Positions 1-5,294 of a DNA stretch of 5,294 nucleotides are shown one piece after another. The notes below the pieces were generated by a model. It saw only the letters and a list, made by a program, of their open reading frames with translations. It had not been told where the DNA came from and searched no databases. Every line of letters begins with the position of its first letter. Position 1 is the stretch's first letter. This DNA is from Planctomycetota bacterium. Its GTDB lineage: Bacteria; Planctomycetota; Phycisphaerae; Phycisphaerales; SM1A02. The position numbers were made by a program, and so were the translations under genes. The stretch is taken from NCBI GenBank assembly GCA_027295365.1, contig JAPULD010000048.1, positions 1 through 5,294 of the forward strand. Direction: 5' to 3'.

Positions 1-601
1 GGCGATCGGATTCCATCCAGGCCCACAACTCGAACTTGTTGCTGGGAAGATTGAGTATGTAATACGTGAGCTCGTGCGAAGTGAACGCATTGGGTCCCGT
101 GGTGCCTTCATTCATGTAAATGCGGTCAAATTCGCTTTCGACGATGAAGGCCTTGTGTTGCGCCTGGAGATCGCGAAGTTGCCTTTTCAATGCCATGATC
201 TCATCAGTGTCATGCATGGGATCCCAGGGATCGTCGATCTCGCCCCGCCTGGCGCGTTCGGATTGCCCATGCCAGATCAGGTCGTTGAGGCGGTTCTTCA
301 CCACCTCCTGCTCGGCGCGAAGCCTGGCATCGCTCGCCGCGTCGTTCGTGCCGATCGTGGTCGTCCCTTTAAACATCATGTGCTCGAAGAAATGACTGAG
401 TCCGGTGATGCCGGGGCGTTCGTTGACCGAGCCGACGTTGGCGAGCCAGCCCGCCGCGATGGTGTTGGGTTGTTCATCGCGAGGCAGGAGCAAAAAGGTC
501 ATCCCATTGTCGAGGGTGAATTTCTCGACATCGATGGCCTGCCCCGAGGCGGGAGGCGATGCAATGAGGAGGCTCATGGAAAAAAGGATTGTCCGCTTCA
601 C
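1..601 (-). CDS. Exported M16 (insulinase/pitrilysin-type) zinc metallopeptidase, N-terminal part
   Basis: The first 200 codons of an M16-family zinc peptidase; the 3' end is cut off by the window edge. I read it from a GTG at 601-599, which has a GGAG ribosome-binding site 7 bases upstream. Residues 1-20 form a typical signal peptide (Lys-Arg, then a hydrophobic run ending in an Ala-Ser-Gly area), so the enzyme is probably exported to the periplasm. The inverted zinc motif HFFEH is at 70-74: His70 and His74 should bind zinc and Glu73 should be the catalytic base. It sits in the usual context GLSHFFEHMMFKGT. Residues about 90-160 are a charged, probably helical insert, followed by GPNAFTSHELTYYILNLPSN and ELWAWMESDR (191-200), both characteristic of the family. 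Glu191 may be the third zinc ligand, but this is tentative. M16 proteins are usually 430 residues or more, so over half is missing. The substrate cannot be told. It is divergent from the methyltransferase gene. Confidence 0.93.
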   Translation of the reverse strand, partial: MKRTILFSMSLLIASPPASGQAIDVEKFTLDNGMTFLLLPRDEQPNTIAAGWLANVGSVNERPGITGLSHFFEHMMFKGTTTIGTNDAASDARLRAEQEVVKNRLNDLIWHGQSERARRGEIDDPWDPMHDTDEIMALKRQLRDLQAQHKAFIVESEFDRIYMNEGTTGPNAFTSHELTYYILNLPSNKFELWAWMESDR

Positions 602-608
602 GTCTTCA

Positions 609-612
609 CTCC
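609..612 (-). promoter_or_regulatory. Ribosome-binding site of the M16 peptidase
   Basis: GGAG on the minus strand, 7 bases before the GTG at 601. It decides the start: the signal peptide begins right at this GTG, and no ATG in the same frame nearby gives a better N-terminus. Confidence 0.6.
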
Positions 613-635
613 AATCGAAGGGGATTCTTGCAACT

Positions 636-641
636 ACTATA
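636..641 (-). promoter_or_regulatory. Possible -10 box for the M16 peptidase gene
   Basis: TATAGT on the minus strand, about 35 bases upstream of the peptidase start, in the short region shared by the two divergent genes. It matches the TATAAT consensus at five of six bases. No convincing -35 box lies 16-18 bases upstream, so this is only a candidate. I found no clear promoter for the methyltransferase on the other strand. Confidence 0.2.
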
Positions 642-735
642 TGTCCAAGTCCGTGAACTGTTGCCGCTTTGCCCAGTAATGACCCCACCACGTATGAATG
701 CGGATTCAAACAATCCAGGCTCTTCCTTGAATGAC

Positions 736-1512
736 ATGCTTTCTGTCGTGGTGACGTCGAATGATGCCACCCCCATCATCCGGGACGAGGCCAGACGGTT
801 CGCCAAGAAGTACGGCCTCCCCTGGCATCATGCCCGAATGGCCAATACATCATGCTACCTGCTTGAGTTTTCAGATCAGGGGGTCTGCCTGCTCGATGCG
901 GAGCACCCCGCGGAGAGTGGATACACAGTCGATTTTTCCGATATCGATCTCCGCACTGGCCCCGGAAATTTGTCTCGTAAGCAACCTCTGGCCAAGGCGA
1001 TCGGGAAGGATACGCAAACCGTCGTCGATGCCACGGCCGGTCTGGGGCACGATGCGTTTCTGCTGGCGTGCATGGGTTTTGAAGTCATGGCGGTGGAGCG
1101 ATCACCGGTCATTGGTCGGCTCCTGCAGGACGGACTTCGCCGCGCTCTGGAATCGCCAGTTCACGCCGAGCGTCTGAAGGATCGGTTGCAGGTGACGATC
1201 GGGGATGCGAAAGCGTTCCTGGAGTCGATGAAGACGAAACCCGACGTGGTGTACGTCGACCCCATGTACCCGCCCAAACGCAAGCAAAGCGCATTGGCCA
1301 AGAAGCACATTCGTCTCGTGCGCGACATCGTGGGCAATGATGAAGACGCCGAGTCGCTCGCGCAGGCCGCGTTGCGAATCGCACAACGTCGGGTGGTCGT
1401 CAAGAGACCAAACCACGCCCCGCCATTGCTTGACGAGCCCGATCTTCAGTTCAAGGGCAAGCTGGTGCGGTACGACGTGTATCTTAAACACGAATCCAGC
1501 CGCCCTTCGTGA
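736..1512 (+). CDS. rsmJ: RsmJ-type 16S rRNA (guanine1516-N2)-methyltransferase
   Basis: Predicted SAM-dependent methyltransferase that makes m2G1516 in 16S rRNA, acting on the small ribosomal subunit in the cytoplasm. From ATG 736 it is 258 residues, close to the roughly 250 of E. coli RsmJ (YhiQ). The family hallmarks are in order: PLAKAIG (84-90), the SAM-binding motif VVDATAGLGHDAF (96-108), an acidic end of strand 2 in AVERSP (119-124), the catalytic-type loop VDPMYPPKRKQSA (174-186), and VVKRPNHAPPL (221-231) near the C-terminus. In-frame ATGs also exist at 679 (277 residues) and 694 (272). None of the three has a visible ribosome-binding site. I chose 736 because the first beta strand of the family begins immediately after it. 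The gene is divergent from the peptidase and 144 bases upstream of the transporter fusion. The family assignment is firm; the start is not. Confidence 0.92.
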   Translation: MLSVVVTSNDATPIIRDEARRFAKKYGLPWHHARMANTSCYLLEFSDQGVCLLDAEHPAESGYTVDFSDIDLRTGPGNLSRKQPLAKAIGKDTQTVVDATAGLGHDAFLLACMGFEVMAVERSPVIGRLLQDGLRRALESPVHAERLKDRLQVTIGDAKAFLESMKTKPDVVYVDPMYPPKRKQSALAKKHIRLVRDIVGNDEDAESLAQAALRIAQRRVVVKRPNHAPPLLDEPDLQFKGKLVRYDVYLKHESSRPS

Positions 1513-1605
1513 AGAGAATGCCTCGAAGCAGGGGCTTCATCGAACATTCTCGATGATCCGAACGGAGTTTATCCGACAATGGATGTTGAAGACCGTGCCG
1601 ACTGT

Positions 1606-1629
1606 GCATGGTGTTGTCTGTCGCCATGC
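1606..1629 (+). promoter_or_regulatory. Inverted repeat / 5'-leader hairpin ahead of the transporter fusion
   Basis: GCATGGTG (1606-1613) and CGCCATGC (1622-1629) can pair over 8 positions, seven Watson-Crick and one G-U, around an 8-base loop. The outer 6 bp (GCATGG/CCATGC) are a perfect inverted repeat. It ends 27 bases before the GTG start. No T-run follows, so it is not a standard terminator. It could be an operator for a dimeric regulator, an RNA leader element, or chance. The rest of the 1513-1656 gap shows no convincing promoter. Confidence 0.3.
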
Positions 1630-1644
1630 GTCTCCAGATGAACG

Positions 1645-1650
1645 GGAAGG
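1645..1650 (+). promoter_or_regulatory. Ribosome-binding site of the transporter fusion
   Basis: GGAAGG, 6 bases before the GTG at 1657. It decides the start: a TGA stop in the same frame at 1639-1641 excludes anything further upstream, and the GTG is the first start codon after it. Confidence 0.65.
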
Positions 1651-1656
1651 AATGCC

Positions 1657-3870
1657 GTGGCCGATTCAAAATCCAGCACGAAGGGGCTACCCGAACAGAA
1701 AAGGAGTCGGTTACGACTGAGCCTCTCGTCGTGGATCTTCATCTCCGTGGGCCTGGGCATCCTATGCGGCCTGTTTTTCGGGGAATCCTGCGAACGGTTG
1801 AGGTGGATCGGCGATGCGTTCATCCGTCTCCTGCAGATGACGATCCTGCCTTACATCGTCGTTTCGCTGATGCACAGTATCGGTGGACTGACCATCGACC
1901 AAGCCAAGCGTCTGGCCGGGCGGGCCGGGGTGCTGATGCTGATTCTCTGGGGCCTCTCGCTGGTATTCGTGTTGCTGATGACCTTCTCGTTTCCCGTGAT
2001 GGAGACGGCGTCGTTCTTCAGCACCAGCGATCTCGCCTCGCCTCCCCCGGTGGACCTCATTGCACTGTACATCCCGACCAACCCCTTCAACTCGCTTGCC
2101 AACCAGATCATCCCGGCGGTCGTGCTTTTCGTCATCGTCACGGGTGTGGCGCTGATCGGCATTCCCGGCAAGGAAGTTCTCCTGGATCAGTTGGCCGTCC
2201 TCTCCAAGGCCCTGACCCGGGTCGCCAACGGCGTCGCCCATCTGACGCCGGTGGGCGTGTTCGCATTGTCCGCCAGCGCGGCGGGAACGATGACTCTCGA
2301 CGAGTTCGAACGCGTGCAGACGTATCTCATCGGGTATTGCGTCGCCTCGGTGCTGATGGCGTTCGTGATCATGCCATTCATGATCAGCATGGTGACGCCC
2401 TTCAAGTTCAAGGACATCCTTCGCGAAACCAAGGATGCGATGGTGACGGGGTTTTCCACTGCGAACTTGTTCATCACGTTGCCTTTGTTGACCGAGGCCT
2501 GCCGACGGCTCTTCCAGCAGTATGACCTGGACGAGGAGGAGGCGATGTCCGCGGTGAACGTCGTGTTGCCCACGGTTTTTTCGTTTCCCGCGGTGGGCAA
2601 GCTCCTCGTGCTGCTCTTCGTCCCCTTCGCGGGGTGGTACGTGGGCCAACCCATGGAAGTCGCCGAGTTCATCCCGTTCAGCTTCGTCGGGCTATTGACA
2701 TACTTCGGCTCGTCCTCTGCGGCCCTGCCATTCCTCCTGGACTGGCTGCGCATCCCCGCGGATCTCTTCGAGCTGTACATCGTCACGTCGGTCATCGTGG
2801 ACAGGTTCTCAATCCTCTCCTCGGGCATGCATCTCGTCTTCATCGCGCTGATCGTGGCGGCCCTCACCCTCGGGCTGGTTAAGATCAGGCCCGGCTCGAT
2901 CCTCAAGACCTCCCTGGCCTTGTTCGTGCTCATGATCGGGTCCGTGGTGCTCGTCCGGATCTATTTAGAGTTCACGATTGAGCAGGATTACACCAAGGAC
3001 AAGATGGTGTCGGAAATGCAGAGCCTGGCCGACCCCGTTGAGCACGTCATCCTGGATTCGATCCCCGAAAATCGTCAGGTACCGCCTCCGGGCATGGCGA
3101 GGCTGGATCACATCCTTGAACGGGGCGTCCTGCGGTTCGGGTATCGCGAGGATCGCCTGCCTTGGTCGTATCGCAATTCGAGTGGCGAGCTGGTCGGATT
3201 CGACATCGAGGTCGGTCACCTGCTCGCACGCGAACTCAAGGTGAGCCTGGAGTTCATCCCCACCTCAAATGATGTCGAGGACATCATCCGGCATCTTCAG
3301 AATGACGAATTCGACATCCTCATGTCGGGTCTCGCTTCCACTCCCGATGTTTTTTCGAGGGTTCGATTCGCGAATCCCCACATTGACGTCCATGCGGCGT
3401 TGGTGATGCCCGATCACCGGCGCAAGGAGTTTTCGACACTCGACAAGATCAATCGGATGGAGAACCTGAAGATCGGCGTCCCCAATCGCCAATACTTCAT
3501 CGACAAACTGCAACGGATCTTTCCGAATGCCGAGTTGGTGCCGTTCGATTCCTTGCGGGAGTACTTCGAATCGGGCCACCAGGAAGTGGATGTCGTTCTT
3601 GCCTCTGCCGAGGGTGGCTCCGCCTGGACGTTGTTGTACCCCTCCAACGCGGTCGTCATTCTTCAGCCGGGCACGTTCATCCAGCCGGTGGGCTACCCCG
3701 TCGCGATGAATGATGGGAGCATGGTCGATTTCCTCAACCAATGGCTGGACTTGAAGACGCGCGACGGCTCCATGGAACTCATCGCCAACCACTGGCTGTA
3801 TGGGAAGGGAGCCGAATCCAGCGAGCCTCGCTGGTCGATCATTCGCGATGTGCTGCACTGGGTGGATTGA
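1657..3870 (+). CDS. Symporter (SDF/DAACS family) fused to a C-terminal type-2 solute-binding domain
   Basis: A 737-residue inner-membrane protein in two parts. Residues 22-410 are a dicarboxylate/amino-acid:cation symporter fold: TM1 about 23-42, TM2 56-78, TM3 89-112, the family segment IPTNPFNSLANQIIPAVVLF (139-158), TM5 185-210, TM6 222-246, hairpin HP1 with the conserved TLP (274-276), TM7 296-327, HP2 336-362, TM8 370-405. An extra helix (about 416-435) follows. Residues 482-716 are a type-2 periplasmic binding domain (SBP_bac_3-like), with ELVGFDIEVG (511-520) and FDILMSGLASTPDVFSRVRF (552-571). The core normally ends in the cytoplasm, so the extra helix would place the binding domain outside. 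Oddities: the sodium-site NMDGT of TM7 aligns with PAVGK (311-315), the TM8 signature is not recognisable, and the carboxylate-binding Arg of the TPER motif aligns with Val565. Likely role: uptake or sensing of a small organic anion. Ligand and coupling ion are unknown. Confidence 0.93.
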   Translation: MADSKSSTKGLPEQKRSRLRLSLSSWIFISVGLGILCGLFFGESCERLRWIGDAFIRLLQMTILPYIVVSLMHSIGGLTIDQAKRLAGRAGVLMLILWGLSLVFVLLMTFSFPVMETASFFSTSDLASPPPVDLIALYIPTNPFNSLANQIIPAVVLFVIVTGVALIGIPGKEVLLDQLAVLSKALTRVANGVAHLTPVGVFALSASAAGTMTLDEFERVQTYLIGYCVASVLMAFVIMPFMISMVTPFKFKDILRETKDAMVTGFSTANLFITLPLLTEACRRLFQQYDLDEEEAMSAVNVVLPTVFSFPAVGKLLVLLFVPFAGWYVGQPMEVAEFIPFSFVGLLTYFGSSSAALPFLLDWLRIPADLFELYIVTSVIVDRFSILSSGMHLVFIALIVAALTLGLVKIRPGSILKTSLALFVLMIGSVVLVRIYLEFTIEQDYTKDKMVSEMQSLADPVEHVILDSIPENRQVPPPGMARLDHILERGVLRFGYREDRLPWSYRNSSGELVGFDIEVGHLLARELKVSLEFIPTSNDVEDIIRHLQNDEFDILMSGLASTPDVFSRVRFANPHIDVHAALVMPDHRRKEFSTLDKINRMENLKIGVPNRQYFIDKLQRIFPNAELVPFDSLREYFESGHQEVDVVLASAEGGSAWTLLYPSNAVVILQPGTFIQPVGYPVAMNDGSMVDFLNQWLDLKTRDGSMELIANHWLYGKGAESSEPRWSIIRDVLHWVD

Positions 3871-3893
3871 TCGGGAGGCTCAGGCCTGGATCA
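3868..3893. terminator. Weak hairpin spanning both stop codons of the convergent genes
   Basis: TGATC (3868-3872) pairs with GATCA (3889-3893), and inside it AGGC (3876-3879) pairs with GCCT (3884-3887) around the loop TCAG, with a small internal loop between. It covers the stop codons of both convergent genes, which are only 9 bases apart. Its position suits a bidirectional end-of-transcript structure, but no T-run follows on either strand and the stem is imperfect. Confidence 0.25.
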
Positions 3894-4662
3894 GGGTCTC
3901 GAGCATCCCTTGCACCGTCGCATCGAGCAAAGCCTGGATGGCGTTCGTGCTGGCGACATCGCGCTGCCCCGTCCATTCATCCATGAAGAATTTCTTGTAT
4001 TCAACGGCGATGGCCAGACCATGCTCGCCGAACTTCTCGTTGATATGCCGCAAGAAGTTGCCGCCCTTGATTTTCACGTTCTCCCGGACATCGAGATGCC
4101 GGCCCTGAAAATCCGCGGCTCTCAGATCGTCGATGAATCGATCCACCACGTGCCCCCAGCGATCGCGATCGAGGGTGCCGGTGCCGATGTTGACCTCGGG
4201 ATTGGCTTCGGGATCGGCCACCGGACCATCCGAACCATCTCGTCGATGGTTGTACGTGTGCAGGTCGAAGAGGAAAAATTGCCCTTCCCGAGCAATCTTG
4301 TCCTCGATGATTTGATCGATGGCCTCGTAGAAGGCGTCGTATTGCTCGTGTGATTGCTCGATGATGCCAGCTTGAGGATCGGACGCCCACACCTGAAGGC
4401 CCCAGGCGTCCTCGGGCGTGATGTAGACCGCCTTCTCCCTGGGGCGATTCAGGTCGACCTCGAATCACGAATGCAGGCCGACGATGCGCGTCGGCGCCAC
4501 GCTGGCTCATTCACCGGTGAATGGATCCTCTTCGCGCAGTCGTCCCGGCTCGGACAGGGCCATCAGCGACAAAGCCTCTTCGCTGACGGCATGTCCATCA
4601 TGAACCGCACTGGCGATGAGCGGACCGTTCCCGGTTTCGATGGTCCAGATTGGTTGTGTCAT
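3880..4662 (-). pseudogene. N-formylglutamate amidohydrolase-family gene with two in-frame TGA codons
   Basis: A single frame from ATG 4662 to TGA 3880 encodes a full-length (260-codon) member of the N-formylglutamate amidohydrolase family (PF05013/HutG-like). These are metal-dependent hydrolases; the namesake reaction, in histidine breakdown, splits N-formyl-L-glutamate into formate and glutamate. Family marks in order: HDGH (21-24), EVDLNRPRE (68-76), DLHTYNHRR (133-141), VNIGTGTLDRDRWG (157-170), ENVKIKGGNF (194-203), AVEYKKFFMDEWTG (219-232). TGA codons interrupt it at codon 52 (4509-4507) and codon 66 (4467-4465), with no frameshift. Restarting after them, for example at GTG 4392, would lose HDGH and EVDLNR and so probably activity. 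Nothing else is degraded, so this is a very recent pseudogene, base errors in the assembly or, less likely, readthrough. No ribosome-binding site precedes ATG 4662; an in-frame ATG at 4692 is an alternative. It is convergent with the transporter fusion, whose stop is 9 bases away. Confidence 0.85.
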
Positions 4663-4669
4663 GGGGGAG

Positions 4670-4675
4670 ACTATA
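4670..4675 (-). promoter_or_regulatory. Possible -10 box for the amidohydrolase gene (leaderless start)
   Basis: TATAGT on the minus strand ends 7 bases before the A of ATG 4662. Transcription would then begin at or next to the start codon, which would explain the missing ribosome-binding site. The -35 region is weak (GTGAGC at about 18 bases). A candidate only. Confidence 0.2.
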
Positions 4676-4738
4676 AGGCAAGTCGTGCCCATTGCTCACC
4701 GTGGCGGTTTCAACCGAACGAGGAAGCGATTCAAAGAA

Positions 4739-4811
4739 TGGAGCGTATCGGGCTCGAACCGACAACCTCTGCCTTGCAAAGGCAGCGCTCTCCCAATTGA
4801 GCTAACGCCCC
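4739..4811 (-). tRNA. tRNA-Ala (anticodon UGC)
   Basis: A 73-base tRNA that folds completely by eye on the minus strand. The acceptor stem GGGGCGT/ACGCTCC contains the G3:U70 wobble pair that marks tRNA-Ala. The D-arm stem is GCTC/GAGC; the anticodon stem CTGCC/GGCAG closes the loop TTTGCAA with anticodon TGC; the variable loop has 5 bases; the T-arm GTCGG/CCGAT closes the loop TTCGAGC. The discriminator is A73. CCA is not encoded (TTC follows), so the 3' end must be added by a nucleotidyltransferase. It reads GCA, and by wobble other GCN alanine codons. It lies 30 bases after the stop of the right-edge gene and 76 bases upstream of the amidohydrolase start, all on the same strand. Confidence 0.97.
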
Positions 4812-4826
4812 TTGCGGAAGGTCCGA

Positions 4827-4832
4827 AGTATA
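4827..4832 (-). promoter_or_regulatory. Possible -10 box for tRNA-Ala
   Basis: TATACT on the minus strand lies 15 bases upstream of the mature tRNA 5' end, in the 30-base gap after the preceding gene. It matches TATAAT at five of six bases and would leave a short 5' leader for RNase P. The -35 region would fall inside the end of the preceding gene and matches poorly. Confidence 0.3.
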
Positions 4833-4841
4833 GGCGTTCAC

Positions 4842-5294
4842 TCAGGGATTGGGCGAGAGCAGGTCAACCCGTGTGGGCTGGATAAGGGTCAGGCGGAGTC
4901 CGCCATCGTATTGGCGGGTACCGATGATGCCGATGAGTTGGCCCAACATGCCCCCCAGTTCGAGTTCATCCTGGTCGGCTTCCAGATACGCAATGGTCCT
5001 TCCCGTTCCGGGATGCTGGAGACGAAACAGGCGGGGCAGACTCTTGCCATCGTAAATGACCGAGGCACTGAGGCGGCCGACCTCGACGTAATCCTTGCCC
5101 GACGCCATCGCCTGGTGAATCGCCTCGGCTTCCTCCGTGGTGAGACGCAATCGGGTGCGAATCTTTTCCATCTCGGACCGGCGATCTTGAAGTTCGCCCC
5201 AGATGTCGAGTTGCTCGGCGCGGGCCTTCGCATATCGAAGAACCACTTGCCGATCTCCATGGGCCTCGGCCAAGTCGAGATAGAGCTGCCTCAA
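4842..5294 (-). CDS. Protein of unknown function, C-terminal part (possibly SH3-type envelope protein)
   Basis: The last 150 codons of a gene whose start lies beyond the right edge; the frame is still open at 5294, so the TTG there need not be the start. Visible residues 1-60 are charged and probably helical, with a possible short coiled coil around AKARAEQLDIWGELQDRRSE (22-41). Residues 70-145 look like a small beta domain: VGRLSASVIYDG, LPRLFRLQHPGTGRTIAYLE, GMLGQLIGIIGTRQYDGGLR, then LIQPTRVDLL before the end. The pattern 'property of a feature relative to GRTIAYLE, then G-x-L-G-Q-x-I-G-I-x-G' recalls an OB-like or SH3-like tail that I associate with SH3-domain secreted proteins of Phycisphaerae. 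That is recall, not a verified match. No catalytic motif is visible. It ends in TGA 30 bases before tRNA-Ala on the same strand. The coding call is firm; the function is unknown. Confidence 0.8.
   Translation of the reverse strand: MRQLYLDLAEAHGDRQVVLRYAKARAEQLDIWGELQDRRSEMEKIRTRLRLTTEEAEAIHQAMASGKDYVEVGRLSASVIYDGKSLPRLFRLQHPGTGRTIAYLEADQDELELGGMLGQLIGIIGTRQYDGGLRLTLIQPTRVDLLSPNP

Noticed and set aside
74..679. Plus-strand open frame of 201 codons opposite the M16 peptidase
   Set aside because: It is the antisense shadow of the peptidase; the minus frame carries the HFFEH motif, a signal peptide and a ribosome-binding site.
1525..1538. Hairpin GAAGC-AGGG-GCTTC just after the methyltransferase stop, as a terminator
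   Set aside because: Only a 5-bp stem, and no T-run follows.
1762..2649. Long open frames overlapping the transporter gene: minus 1762-2649 and 2187-2933, plus 1608-2525, minus 3265-3858
   Set aside because: All are rich in Arg, His or Gly with low-complexity, shadow-like composition and no domain, whereas the overlapping plus frame 1657-3870 encodes two recognisable domains.
3910..4353. Plus-strand frame opposite the amidohydrolase, and minus-strand frame 4001-4510
   Set aside because: Both are shadows. The minus frame 4662-3880 carries all family motifs on both sides of the TGA codons, so a frameshift into 4001-4510 is not needed.
4465..4509. A changed genetic code (UGA read as Trp or Gly) to explain the amidohydrolase
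   Set aside because: The methyltransferase, the transporter fusion and the right-edge gene all end naturally in TGA, and TGG is used normally for Trp.
4663..4811. The tRNA-Ala gene as an integration site for a mobile element
   Set aside because: No integrase gene and no repeat of the tRNA 3' end is visible nearby, and the flanking genes look like ordinary chromosomal genes.

Overview
This is a 5.3 kb, GC-rich, densely coding bacterial chromosomal window with no mobile element, CRISPR array or rRNA. The phylum is not certain. The M16 peptidase with a long charged insert, the symporter fused to a binding protein and the partial protein at the right edge (whose C-terminus resembles the tail of SH3-type envelope proteins I associate with Planctomycetota/Phycisphaerae) together suggest a planctomycete-like, Gram-negative-type cell. 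This is a tentative inference from recall, not a computed placement.

Layout, left to right. (1) 601 to 1, minus strand: the first 200 codons of an exported M16 zinc peptidase, cut by the window edge. (2) 736-1512, plus strand: an RsmJ-type 16S rRNA m2G1516 methyltransferase, divergent from the peptidase across a short shared upstream region. (3) 1657-3870, plus strand: a 737-residue fusion of a dicarboxylate/amino-acid:cation symporter (SDF/DAACS) core, one extra membrane helix and a complete type-2 solute-binding domain. A hairpin lies just ahead of this gene. (4) 4662-3880, minus strand: an N-formylglutamate amidohydrolase-family gene, convergent with the fusion gene. It is complete in one reading frame except for two in-frame TGA codons 42 bases apart. 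(5) 4811-4739, minus strand: tRNA-Ala(UGC), with the G3:U70 identity pair visible. (6) 5294-4842, minus strand: the C-terminal 150 codons of a protein whose start lies beyond the window.

The genes do not form one pathway. The most notable element is the symporter-binding-protein fusion. Its transport core seems to have lost the sodium-binding NMDGT motif and the TM8 signature, and its binding domain lacks the arginine that normally holds an amino acid's carboxylate. It may therefore be a substrate-binding-domain-dependent secondary transporter, or a receptor, with changed coupling and ligand. The second notable element is the amidohydrolase gene interrupted only by two TGA codons. Its four complete neighbouring reading frames with a visible end also stop at TGA or share that usage, so this looks like recent decay or base errors rather than a changed genetic code.
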